Source: CANLBN01 sp050298695
Lineage (GTDB): Bacteria > Pseudomonadota > Gammaproteobacteria > Pseudomonadales > Cellvibrionaceae
Length of the DNA stretch: 8,482 nucleotides
Direction: 5' to 3'
NCBI GenBank assembly: GCA_050298695.1
Contig: JBNKUQ010000116.1
Location: 1 to 8,482, forward strand
Numbering within the stretch: position 1 is the stretch's first letter; every line of letters begins with the position of its first letter. The notes under the pieces were generated by a model. That model saw nothing but the letters and a program-made list of their open reading frames with translations. It was not told the DNA's origin and made no database searches. This document shows positions 1 through 6,954 of this stretch, in pieces. The position numbers were made by a program, and so were the translations under genes.

Positions 1-498
1 GCAATTGCACTAGAATTACTCGCACACCCCAAAAAATACGCTATCAACGTCGATCAATTGATTTTGTTTAGTAGCCAACCTTCTTACCAGCTAAATGGCT
101 TGAAGCAGTGCGCTGAATATTATTTCCGAGTAAGTCTTCTAAAGCTGTTTGGCTTACCTACGTTAGCGAACGTCATTGCAAAACGATTATTTCCACATCC
201 CGATCAAAAACCATTGCGTGATTATGTCGAGCAGGGGTTACAATCGAATGGCACACAATCTTATCTGTCGGCCATGAGAGCACTCACCCAATGGAGCATC
301 GAGGATAAACTGAAAACCATCACCCAAAACATATTGGTCGTTGCGTCTGAAAATGATTATGCCAGCCTCGATTCAAAAGGATATGTTGATCGCTTACCTA
401 ATGCGAATTTGTCGTTTATTGAAAACTGTGGACATGCAATCCCGCTGGAAAAACCACAGCTCGCCGCGTCCCTAATTAATCAACACCTAAAACTTTAG
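1..498 (+). CDS. Alpha/beta hydrolase, C-terminal part (5' end outside window)
   Basis: The frame is open from base 1, so the true start lies left of the window and 165 C-terminal residues are visible. The first residues (IALELLAHPKK) match the helix that follows the nucleophile elbow of alpha/beta hydrolases, so the nucleophile Ser is probably just off the edge. The acid residue is likely the Asp at 355-357, in VVASENDYAS after a hydrophobic beta strand. The catalytic His is likely at 433-435, in NCGHAIPLEKP, the usual G-H-x-x-x-x-E-x-P context near the C-terminus. The middle is a variable helical cap, so substrate cannot be told; an esterase, thioesterase or BioH/MenH-like role are all possible. 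The gene converges on the TonB receptor gene and the two stop regions overlap by 12 bp. Family call is firm, function unknown. Confidence 0.85.
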   Translation, partial: AIALELLAHPKKYAINVDQLILFSSQPSYQLNGLKQCAEYYFRVSLLKLFGLPTLANVIAKRLFPHPDQKPLRDYVEQGLQSNGTQSYLSAMRALTQWSIEDKLKTITQNILVVASENDYASLDSKGYVDRLPNANLSFIENCGHAIPLEKPQLAASLINQHLKL

Positions 499-2646
499 TG
501 AATATCCCGCGTATAAACGCCACTCATTATCGTAGCCCTTTGCTTCGTATTGATTTTGGTTATTAGTACTATCCACATTTTGCACTCGCCGGTTGTAATT
601 ATTATCGTATATCACTCCCAACATGAGCTGGCCAAATTGGTTAGTAGGCAATTGATGTGAACGCTTAAACATAAGTTGTCCGGTGACATCATCAAAGAAG
701 TCGTAATCGGTATAACGTGTCGACAAAGAGATATCACCAACGGGCAATTTCAACGCAAATTGACCATAGACACTGCCTTTGGATAAATACGCTTTTTCGA
801 ACGTGAAATCGGTATCATGCTCAGTATAGGAAAAACCGAAACGATATGCCGTGTGTGAACGATCAATACGAAGCTCGCCTTCGATGCCTTTCGTTCTAAT
901 TGAACCGTTGTTATTTGGATTCACTGTAAGATAATCTAACCGGTCAGAGTAAAGATCCGTTTTTTCTTCATAAAAGCCACCAACCTCGTAAAAATAACCT
1001 CCGCTTTCTTTAAAGTAAGAAAGATTAACGGCATCGTTGATTTCAGACTTAAGATCCTGACGTGGCTCTTGCAGCAAAAAAGGTGTACCCGTATTTGACC
1101 CATCGACAGGCGATGAGAGATTATCAACTTTATATTGCCATTTGAGATCCGTTAGCACTAGATCTGGCGCGTGGTTCGCGCGAGACAACAGTAATTTTAC
1201 GCCCGATTGTGTATCCATTTTATAGTTCACACCGAACATAGGAGAGAACGTCGTTTCATGCGTACTGGAGTTCCACTCAGCATCGTAACCCGTATTAATA
1301 GTAAATTGTTGATATTGATATTCAACGTAAATATTCTGAGAAAGAGAATGCCTTTTGGCTTCACCTTGAAACAACGATGCCGAATCGGTGGTAATTCTAG
1401 CGGCATCCAAGCCCAATAGAATTCGGGCCGTATCAAATTCGATGGTATCCTGATAACCTAACGACAAGTTGGTATCAGTATACAAAGTTTGATAATCACC
1501 CGTTACATTCTGCGTTGCGTCAGGCTCTGTCATTAAACGCAAGATAATGGCATCGCGTAGCGCATCATCTTCGGCACTTCCTCCTGTAGGAAAGCCGCCG
1601 TTTAATAAGGTCAATGCATACTCTCGATTTTGCAAAAACAGTTGTTGCATTAATTCCCAATACACAAATTGCGCAATACTAACTTGGAATTGATCATCAT
1701 TTCTATAATACGAATACTGCACGTCGAACCGATGATTATGATGACCAGTACGACTTTTCAGTGTTGATCCCAACACATAGCGTTCAGTTTCGTTGATCGC
1801 ATCACTCGCAGTGGCATCACCCAACTTAACGTGATCTCGCTTTCCTTTCGAGAGATGAAGATCATTATGCCAAGAGATATCATCCCCACGTACTTGATGC
1901 GATAACGCAATACCGTAAGATTCTGAAACCGTCGTTTTTTGGTTTGAGTTATCGATAATATCAGTATCCGTCTCTTCCGTGACTCTATCGTGCCTGAAGT
2001 CATAACCTTCATCACGGTCATACAATAGTGACAAGGAAAAATGAGAGTCGGCAATATCAAAATTCACCGTACTATCCAGTTTGAAGATATGATGTTGATC
2101 GTAGGAAACATTAACCAAGTTATCACTGTATTGCGGTTGCTTGGTGATAATATCAATCACGGCAGAAAATGCTTCAGACCCAAAGTGCGATGCCGCCGGG
2201 CCACGATACACATGCACACGATCAATTTTTGAAATAGGTACCGGGATTAAATGCCAGGGATTGAATGATAATACCGAAACCGATTGGGCTCGACCATTGA
2301 TCAACATTTGAATGCGTGTGTTGGCACTATCATGATAAGAAATATCATAGCGTCCTCCATCTGATTTATTAACATTGAATCCAGGAATATAACGTAACAA
2401 TTGTTGTAACGTTCTTATATCAAACTGTTTAATATCACCAGCGGTGATGGTAGTCACCAATCCTGGCGTGTCGGCTGTCGATTGCATCAGATCAATCGGC
2501 GTATCCTCATTTTCAACACCAAACAACAAATTATTCACGTTGTTATCTGCATGAACCGGAAAGACGACTAACAACAGCAAAAGCGGTATCACTGACTGCG
2601 TGGAGAATGATCGGTTATTATTATTTTTGGTATTGACGAGCTTCAT
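487..2646 (-). CDS. TonB-dependent outer-membrane receptor
   Basis: This 719-residue protein has the length and layout of a TonB-dependent receptor. Residues 1-33 are a signal peptide (hydrophobic PLLLLLVVF run, cleavage after VHA). A plug domain spans about 55-170: VTTITAGDIKQF, then LQQLLRYIPGFNV, and YRGPAASHFGSEAFSAVIDI at the end of the plug. The remainder is barrel with alternating hydrophobic and aromatic strands, ending LYAGYSLKF with the C-terminal Phe that barrel assembly recognises. Family knowledge: such proteins import siderophores, cobalamin, heme or sugars using TonB energy; ligand is not readable here. The plug style (LMQ...TPGLVTTITAGDI) is that of short-plug receptors often paired with binding proteins or sensors rather than classic siderophore receptors. 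Its start overlaps the previous gene by 26 bp, which suggests translational coupling. It is the last gene of the operon; no clear terminator was seen before the convergent hydrolase gene. Confidence 0.93.
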   Translation of the reverse strand: MKLVNTKNNNNRSFSTQSVIPLLLLLVVFPVHADNNVNNLLFGVENEDTPIDLMQSTADTPGLVTTITAGDIKQFDIRTLQQLLRYIPGFNVNKSDGGRYDISYHDSANTRIQMLINGRAQSVSVLSFNPWHLIPVPISKIDRVHVYRGPAASHFGSEAFSAVIDIITKQPQYSDNLVNVSYDQHHIFKLDSTVNFDIADSHFSLSLLYDRDEGYDFRHDRVTEETDTDIIDNSNQKTTVSESYGIALSHQVRGDDISWHNDLHLSKGKRDHVKLGDATASDAINETERYVLGSTLKSRTGHHNHRFDVQYSYYRNDDQFQVSIAQFVYWELMQQLFLQNREYALTLLNGGFPTGGSAEDDALRDAIILRLMTEPDATQNVTGDYQTLYTDTNLSLGYQDTIEFDTARILLGLDAARITTDSASLFQGEAKRHSLSQNIYVEYQYQQFTINTGYDAEWNSSTHETTFSPMFGVNYKMDTQSGVKLLLSRANHAPDLVLTDLKWQYKVDNLSSPVDGSNTGTPFLLQEPRQDLKSEINDAVNLSYFKESGGYFYEVGGFYEEKTDLYSDRLDYLTVNPNNNGSIRTKGIEGELRIDRSHTAYRFGFSYTEHDTDFTFEKAYLSKGSVYGQFALKLPVGDISLSTRYTDYDFFDDVTGQLMFKRSHQLPTNQFGQLMLGVIYDNNYNRRVQNVDSTNNQNQYEAKGYDNEWRLYAGYSLKF

Positions 2647-3478
2647 CTAGATATCCAGTGTGTTTGATGATTAATTGAGGATTAATACCTATCGCCTGGG
2701 CAATACGCGGGTTGATGGTATATTTTGCGTTGCGTGGGTATGCTTTAAATGGCATTGGACCGTTGATCGCAGCAATCAATTCATCAGCGTAATCTGAGAT
2801 TTCAAAGTAGACTGATGCGAGAGAATTACGAATATTGGGGGAAAAGGTAATCAGTCCAGAACGGTTTCCAATGAGTAGAGTAATAAGATCGCCAAAAACA
2901 ATGTCTTCAAACAAATGCTGGTCAGCTGGCAAAATGAAGATCCGTTGATCGTAACCTTCGCTTAATAATGATTTGAACGGTTGACCCGGTTGTCTCGTTC
3001 GGATCTTAATCGACTTTTCGAGGCTGACCCATTTCTCCGACAACCAACTAGTAAGATATACAGTCTCAAAAATAGGTTGTTGTGAAAACAAAATACGATG
3101 AGATAAAGCTACCAACTGCTGAGGAGAGGGATCGAAATACAAAATAGAGAGCGTGAGATGTTGCACTTGTCGATAATAATCGATCATGATTGTCTCGTAG
3201 GAATAACGTGAGACGTAACCGACAACAATACGACTATGTTTAGGAAGCGTTTTAATGGCCTGTATCAACGCGTCCTCACCCAACACAACATGTATGGTTT
3301 CAGGCGTCGAAATAGTAACATCGAGAACAGCTCGTTTGACGACATTCTCATACTCGACAGGAATATTTTTTGAACTGGTGACAATCACGTCACCGAAAGC
3401 ATAGTCACAGAATGACAGACAAATTAATAGATTGAAGCAGAGGATGTTATATCGGCATGTCAATGCGTATCTGCCCAT
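2621..3478 (-). CDS. Exported ABC_sub_bind-like periplasmic protein
   Basis: This is a 285-residue protein with a probable signal peptide (about residues 1-29, hydrophobic ILCFNLLICLSFC, cleavage near AFG). The mature part has alternating beta and helical segments. The C-terminal stretch YTINPRIAQAIGI resembles the closing motif of the ABC_sub_bind family (PF04392, usually INLKTAKALGL), which points to a two-lobed periplasmic binding fold. There is no ATPase or permease gene beside it, so it may present ligand to the neighbouring membrane protein or receive it from the TonB receptor rather than serve an ABC importer. It lies 8 bp after the membrane sensor-like gene and overlaps the receptor gene by 26 bp. 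The ATG at 3476-3478 has no strong Shine-Dalgarno sequence, in keeping with coupling to the upstream gene. Export and operon membership are fairly sure; the family assignment is moderate. Confidence 0.7.
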   Translation of the reverse strand: MGRYALTCRYNILCFNLLICLSFCDYAFGDVIVTSSKNIPVEYENVVKRAVLDVTISTPETIHVVLGEDALIQAIKTLPKHSRIVVGYVSRYSYETIMIDYYRQVQHLTLSILYFDPSPQQLVALSHRILFSQQPIFETVYLTSWLSEKWVSLEKSIKIRTRQPGQPFKSLLSEGYDQRIFILPADQHLFEDIVFGDLITLLIGNRSGLITFSPNIRNSLASVYFEISDYADELIAAINGPMPFKAYPRNAKYTINPRIAQAIGINPQLIIKHTGYLDEARQYQK

Positions 3479-3486
3479 GATTCGGA

Positions 3487-4647
3487 CTAAAGGGCAGCAT
3501 CAATTAACTTGCGAACAGAGGGCTTTTTAATGATAGTCTCTGTGTAGGTTTCGATAGAGATAGGATGCTTCAACGTCCAATTTAACCGCGATGATATCTC
3601 ATCAGCTAAACAATCAGAGGAATCGTGAAATAACAGACCAATCACATAAGCGCAATCAGGAATGAGCGATATCATTTCCATCACATCATCTTGGTCGTTC
3701 GCCATAGGATCTAAATCAATCAAAATTGTCGCAGAAGCAGTTAAAACTTGAGTCGACTGAGACGCCTTTAGATATACCAGCTCAATGCCATTCACCTGAA
3801 AACACAATCGTAACATTTCCGTTTTATCCGGGTTGCCAAAAAAATAAACGACTTCGGGTGCATTCATATCAGGGTTGAACTCAAAGACTTTATCTTTAAT
3901 TGCAAGTAACGAATAGAGTGATCGCTCCATCTTATTCTTTGCATACAATGCGACATAATCATTATCCTTGGGTATGCTCATTGAAGACTGATAAGACAAC
4001 ACATCGTTCGCAACTTTAAAATCAGTAGACAAGGTATTAAATATACTCTTGAGTGTATTAGCATAGAATTCAAATTTACTATTAACCAATCTCAATTCCG
4101 TATTCTGATGATAAATACAATCATGCAACAACTTCATTTTATAGTTTAACCACACTGCGATCATGGACGCTACGACCAAAAGAGATAGCATGAACGCGAC
4201 CAGATAACGATGCTGAAATAGAAAGTGTGTTCGGGTAAAAAACACCTCTAGCTCACCGAGAACGACAGGTCTCACAGGTTGATTAGAGGGCTTCGAAACA
4301 GTATCACTGATAAGAAGCGCGCTGACGTTATTCGCTGTTCCCGTAATTATGCGATGGTAGCTGATAGTTGAGGAATCCATAACAGAATGGTGTGCGTCTA
4401 CCTCTTCACCCAAGGCATTAATTAACTTATAACCCACATGACTGAGTTCATCTGACAATTTGAGCCCGTTTAACTCTGTGAAATCACCAAGCACAAGTGC
4501 TTTGTGTGCTTTTTTTGTAATCTCGCTGACAATCATCTCATCGGACTGAACGTATATGGTTTGAAGAGAATGCGACAATGATATCGCAATAAGATAAGTG
4601 AAAACTGGAGTAGCCAGCAAAAAGACGGTGAATAATCTATTTTTCAT
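3487..4647 (-). CDS. Membrane protein resembling a degenerate hybrid histidine kinase (pseudo-DHp plus pseudo-receiver)
   Basis: This is a 386-residue protein. TM1 is about residues 5-25, a sensor-like periplasmic segment is about 28-147, TM2 is 149-169, and the rest is cytoplasmic. Residues about 190-258 follow the pattern of a kinase DHp domain: KFEFYANTLKS resembles the common EFLANMSHE box, with Lys200 where the phospho-acceptor His should be, and LLAIKDKVFEF resembles LLxLINDILDF. No HATPase region follows. Residues about 264-377 resemble a receiver domain: VVYFFGNPD replaces the usual ILVVDDNPD, so the Mg-binding acidic pair is F270/G271. Asp311 in ILIDLDP and Lys360 in LKHPIS are kept at the phospho-site and conserved Lys positions. 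The protein therefore should not work as a kinase but could transmit a ligand signal by conformation. It is the first gene of the operon. The domain reading is by eye; a hypothetical membrane protein is the fallback. Confidence 0.72.
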   Translation of the reverse strand: MKNRLFTVFLLATPVFTYLIAISLSHSLQTIYVQSDEMIVSEITKKAHKALVLGDFTELNGLKLSDELSHVGYKLINALGEEVDAHHSVMDSSTISYHRIITGTANNVSALLISDTVSKPSNQPVRPVVLGELEVFFTRTHFLFQHRYLVAFMLSLLVVASMIAVWLNYKMKLLHDCIYHQNTELRLVNSKFEFYANTLKSIFNTLSTDFKVANDVLSYQSSMSIPKDNDYVALYAKNKMERSLYSLLAIKDKVFEFNPDMNAPEVVYFFGNPDKTEMLRLCFQVNGIELVYLKASQSTQVLTASATILIDLDPMANDQDDVMEMISLIPDCAYVIGLLFHDSSDCLADEISSRLNWTLKHPISIETYTETIIKKPSVRKLIDAAL

Positions 4648-4769
4648 GACAGTAATGACTCAGCTCTTGTGCTACACCAGTAATAATGAGGAAAGAGACT
4701 TTTTAAGCGCCAGAAGACGGGTACTGGATTTTAGATCCGTCTATATACCACTGTGAGCTTAAAATATTC

Positions 4770-4798
4770 ATCATATAAGTAAAAAATGACCCGCTAAA
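4770..4798 (-). promoter_or_regulatory. Possible sigma-70 promoter for the TonB/sensor operon
   Basis: On the minus strand, TATGAT (4775-4770) matches the -10 consensus at five of six positions. A weak TTTAGC (4798-4793) lies 17 bp upstream. This would give a leader of roughly 115 nt before the ATG at 4647. The -35 is poor and the region is AT-rich, so chance matches are likely. A second candidate, TTTACT (4893-4888) with an 18-bp spacer to TATACT (4869-4864), lies inside the inverted repeat further upstream. Confidence 0.3.
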
Positions 4799-4840
4799 CA
4801 ACCAAGAAAGTACATGAAACAACCATAAAAAACAACTATT

Positions 4841-4871
4841 TTGTATTTTTAATGTATTAATACAGTATAAT
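4841..4871 (+). promoter_or_regulatory. Probable promoter of the HTH regulator gene
   Basis: A perfect -10 hexamer TATAAT lies at 4866-4871, with a -35-like TTGTAT at 4841-4846. The spacer is 19 bp, longer than ideal. Transcription would start near 4878 and give a leader of about 60 nt that ends in a good ribosome binding site (AGGAAAG, 4928-4934). The -10 falls within the inverted repeat at 4861-4880, so a protein bound there would block RNA polymerase. Confidence 0.45.
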
Positions 4872-4880
4872 TTTACTGTA
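4861..4880. promoter_or_regulatory. Inverted repeat, likely operator over the -10 box
   Basis: TACAGTA (4861-4867) and TACTGTA (4874-4880) are exact inverted repeats with a 6-bp centre; 18 of 20 bases are symmetric. The element overlaps the + strand TATAAT and a minus-strand TATACT. Its half-site order is ACAG...CTGT, the reverse of the LexA box (CTGT-N8-ACAG), so it is not a standard SOS site. A second small palindrome, GTATTAATAC (4854-4863), abuts it. The position suggests autoregulation by the adjacent HTH protein, possibly also affecting the divergent operon; this is inference. Confidence 0.45.
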
Positions 4881-4940
4881 CAATAATAGTAAATATAAAT
4901 GATTTCATAGACCTTACTCACTCGTACAGGAAAGCACAAC

Positions 4941-5486
4941 ATGTCGCCAACCGCTGCTGAAACTCAAACAAGAAGCAATATCTCCGAAGGATTTGGTAAA
5001 CGTTTGATCCAGTTTCAAGAAAACATTGGCTTCCAAAAAAATCAAAATAACGAAGCAGCCGCCTGCGCCGGTAAAACTTACGTACGTTATATGGAATGGC
5101 GCAAAAGCCCGACACTGCCAGCCAAAATACAGGATATCAGTGTTTTTGTTCAAAACGCTTGTGAAAAATTTGACAGAGAAGATATTTTGGAAGTACATCT
5201 GGAGACGGTTATATGGCTGTGTTTCGGTATTGAACGACTTAACCCATTCAAAAGTGGAAAATCGGAAGCATTCTCTGATGCTTTTCTAATTAATGACTTC
5301 TTAACGAATATAGAAATTTATGAAGACATTGTCAGAGAGAGGCAATTAAACTCACTCAATCTGAGCAAAAAGAAAAAGGAACTCGCGATTACTCGAATTA
5401 TTGAATCTCGCTACACTGAAGACGGAAAAACATTTAAGATACGTGATAGTGACAAAAAATTTATTGGTGATATTTTAGAACTTTAG
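4941..5486 (+). CDS. Divergent XRE/HTH-like regulator, putative
   Basis: This is a 181-residue soluble protein with no signal peptide or TM segment. Residues about 18-68 look like a degenerate phage-repressor HTH: FGKRLIQFQENIGF as helix 1, AAACAGKTYVRYMEWRKSPT where helices 2-3 and the usual S-x-x-T-x-x-x-x-E-x-G-K pattern would be, then LPAKIQDI. Residues 70-181 are mostly helical and charged (KKKKE near 145) and match no family I recognise; there is no LexA/CI-type peptidase domain. The ATG at 4941 is supported by AGGAAAG at 4928-4934, six bases upstream. It is transcribed divergently from the TonB operon and converges on the lysozyme gene with only 12 bp between stops. The upstream operator-like repeat fits a self-regulating repressor, possibly the regulator of the nearby lysis genes. 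The HTH call is moderate; the target is unknown. Confidence 0.6.
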   Translation: MSPTAAETQTRSNISEGFGKRLIQFQENIGFQKNQNNEAAACAGKTYVRYMEWRKSPTLPAKIQDISVFVQNACEKFDREDILEVHLETVIWLCFGIERLNPFKSGKSEAFSDAFLINDFLTNIEIYEDIVRERQLNSLNLSKKKKELAITRIIESRYTEDGKTFKIRDSDKKFIGDILEL

Positions 5487-5498
5487 TTTATTTCTACT

Positions 5499-5963
5499 TT
5501 ACGTTTGAATGGCATATGAAAAAACAATAATACCATCATAGAGCCTTGCCTCTGCCTCACGTCGCCAAACTAACCCCTTGAGCCTTTTACCACCAGCATA
5601 GACCCAGCGTCGCAATTGTCGAGGCACATCAGTATGATGGTTTCTGTTTACCACTCGACGCAGGCTAGAACGTTGCAGTGCACCACTGCCCAAGTTGTAA
5701 GTAAAAGAAACCAAGGCGTCAAATTGACCATCGGTTAGTGGAACGTTAATCAAACGCAATACAGCTTGTTCCGCTACTGTCACATCCTGCCGAAGTAAGT
5801 TTTCCCCTTCTGCCTCTGTCACCCCACCACTAAAATCTTCATGATCAAGAACAACATGGCCATAGCCAATCGTGGGATAACCTGCCGGACAAATATAAAC
5901 CGTGGAACTAAAGCCCTCGAAACGTTTGATCAAATTAATGCCGCTCGATGTAATATGGCGCAT
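5499..5963 (-). CDS. Phage-type lysozyme (GH24 endolysin)
   Basis: This 154-residue muramidase would cleave the MurNAc-GlcNAc bond of peptidoglycan. The GH24 signature is clear: INLIKRFEGF with catalytic Glu16, then CPAGYPTIGYGH with Thr31. Spacing matches the T4 lysozyme triad (E11, D20, T26), except that the Asp position is Cys25. Cys is common there in CPAG-type phage lysozymes, so activity is expected. Further family motifs are LTDGQFDALVSFTYNLGSGAL (86-105 region) and the RR.EA...Y end. There is no signal peptide or SAR helix at the N-terminus, so export needs a holin. The ATG is preceded by AGGAAC (5976-5971), 7 bases upstream. It is the last gene of a minus-strand lysis module, 73 bp after the DUF1353-like gene, and it converges on the HTH gene. 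Confidence 0.92.
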   Translation of the reverse strand: MRHITSSGINLIKRFEGFSSTVYICPAGYPTIGYGHVVLDHEDFSGGVTEAEGENLLRQDVTVAEQAVLRLINVPLTDGQFDALVSFTYNLGSGALQRSSLRRVVNRNHHTDVPRQLRRWVYAGGKRLKGLVWRREAEARLYDGIIVFSYAIQT

Positions 5964-6036
5964 ATGAAAAGTTCCTACACAAAAAATAAACTTAATGAAT
6001 AATGGGAAAAAAGATTATGAAGGCCGTTGTAATTAA

Positions 6037-6483
6037 TTACGGTTTGTTAAACCATCGCTTGATCGTAAGATATGCTCCTCCTAACAACCAGACAGCCCGA
6101 TAATAAACCGTCGCTAAACTAAAGTCTGATGTTTTCATCAAGGCTAAAAAGAGCTTATCCATTTCTTTTCGCGAATACGGCATCTTAGGGTCGTCTATGA
6201 ATTGGTATAACGCATCGTGAACCAGTGACGCAAAGTAAGTCTTGGGTTTTCCCGTAGTTTTATCTTTAATCCCTTGCGGTAGACCGAATACACCCCAATC
6301 CCAAATGACTAAATTGGGGGAACAACCATTCCATGCGTAGGTTTTTGGAATGGCAATAGTGCCATCTACGGTAATCGTAAGCCATGTAGTGCCTTGTTGA
6401 TCACAAAAAAATGCACCATGACGAGGACGAATGGGTGCCTGCCATACAAATGGTTTCTCCAAACAAAACTGCCAATCACTCAT
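6037..6483 (-). CDS. DUF1353-like phage protein
   Basis: This 148-residue protein has the features I associate with the DUF1353 family (PF07087) of phage and prophage lysis regions: a beta-rich N-terminal half (TWLTITVDGTIAIPKTYAWNGCSP), then a helical half with ASLVHDALYQF and YSRKEMDKLFLALM, the H-D-x-L-Y and acidic helix motifs. The His-Asp pair suggests a metal or catalytic site, but the biochemical role of the family is unknown to me. The C-terminal TVYYRAVWLLGGAYLTI helix is hydrophobic and could contact the membrane. Its ATG overlaps the stop of the upstream holin-like gene by 4 bp (ATGA) and has the best ribosome binding site in the window, GGGAGGAA (6494-6487). It sits between holin and lysozyme, so a role in lysis or wall processing is likely by context. 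Confidence 0.68.
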   Translation of the reverse strand: MSDWQFCLEKPFVWQAPIRPRHGAFFCDQQGTTWLTITVDGTIAIPKTYAWNGCSPNLVIWDWGVFGLPQGIKDKTTGKPKTYFASLVHDALYQFIDDPKMPYSRKEMDKLFLALMKTSDFSLATVYYRAVWLLGGAYLTIKRWFNKP

Positions 6484-6929
6484 TTATTCCTCCCATTAAA
6501 TTTAGACAGACTACGCGCGCCAAACCAAAAACTGATAACGGCGGCAAATAGCCCTTGTGTTTCTGCATCCCATAGCCGAATAACCGCCACATCAAACGGC
6601 AAACCATTGTTCAGTAATACTTTTAATGAATAGATTTTGACAAATGCAAATAATAGAAAAAATGCATACGTAATTACGGGACGAACAGAAGCGCGCAAGA
6701 TATCCACCCAGCTATTTGTCGGTTCCGAGGCAAACCGATAAGCCGCTTGGCTTTGGGCAATATCGGCTTGAATCTCAATTTCTTCTAATCGCTGATGATG
6801 TCCAAGTCGTTGTTGTTCCATCTGCAGGGATAAAATAGCGAGTTCGTGTTTACGGTCTTGTCGCTCTTTGAAAAAGGACATGACTTCAGGTAAGGCACTG
6901 GACAGAAACCCAATAAGAGATCCAATCAT
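6480..6929 (-). CDS. 3TM-type holin-like membrane protein
   Basis: This is a 149-residue protein from the ATG at 6929-6927. A TTG four codons upstream (6941) is in frame but falls at the centre of a palindrome with no ribosome binding site, so I prefer the ATG. The layout is a short hydrophobic N-terminal helix (2-20), a charged coiled-coil-like stretch (21-65) rich in Gln, Glu and Arg, then TM segments about 84-106 and 125-141. The R-P at the start of the first long TM (ASVRPVITY) and the end LFAA...FGARSLSK parallel the GTA-type 3TM holin on the other strand (GWRPFIGWV and LFAM...GGMRSYDK), so both are probably of one family (PF11351-like). The expected role is inner-membrane permeabilisation to release the downstream GH24 lysozyme. 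It is the first gene of the minus-strand module, coupled to the DUF1353-like gene by an ATGA overlap. Confidence 0.72.
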   Translation of the reverse strand: MIGSLIGFLSSALPEVMSFFKERQDRKHELAILSLQMEQQRLGHHQRLEEIEIQADIAQSQAAYRFASEPTNSWVDILRASVRPVITYAFFLLFAFVKIYSLKVLLNNGLPFDVAVIRLWDAETQGLFAAVISFWFGARSLSKFNGRNK

Positions 6930-6954
6930 TATGCGTTGCAACGCATAATGATTG
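6923..6954. repeat. Perfect 32-bp palindrome over the holin gene start
   Basis: The left arm CAATCATTATGCGTTG (6923-6938) is followed at once by its exact reverse complement (6939-6954), with no spacer. In the minus-strand transcript this could fold into a long hairpin whose 3' arm contains the ATG (6929-6927) of the holin-like gene. At the DNA level it could be an operator or a recombination site. TTATGC/GCATAA half-sites recur nearby as TTATGTGC (6972-6979) and GCATAA (7031-7036). Confidence 0.85.

Noticed and set aside
58..498. Complete small hydrolase starting at the TTG at 58
   Set aside because: The frame is open to base 1 and the upstream residues continue the hydrolase fold, so TTG at 58 is an internal codon.
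4861..4880. LexA (SOS) box
   Set aside because: The half-sites are in the order ACAG...CTGT, whereas a gammaproteobacterial LexA box needs CTGT-N8-ACAG.
4703..4942. 79-codon minus-strand open frame in the spacer before the TonB operon
   Set aside because: It covers both the putative promoters and the operator-like repeat, has low-complexity AT-driven composition (IIYIYYYC), and has no ribosome binding site or family resemblance.
4918..5198. Minus-strand open frames opposite the HTH gene
   Set aside because: They are antisense to a gene with a good ribosome binding site and promoter, and their translations are Cys/Phe-rich with no recognisable domain.
5487..5498. Bidirectional terminator between the HTH and lysozyme genes
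   Set aside because: Only 12 bp separate the stops and no stable GC-rich stem was found around them.
6042..6054. GGTTT-GTT-AAACC hairpin at the end of the DUF1353-like gene as a terminator
   Set aside because: The stem is only 5 bp, lies within the coding end, and has no U-tract; transcription presumably continues to the lysozyme gene.
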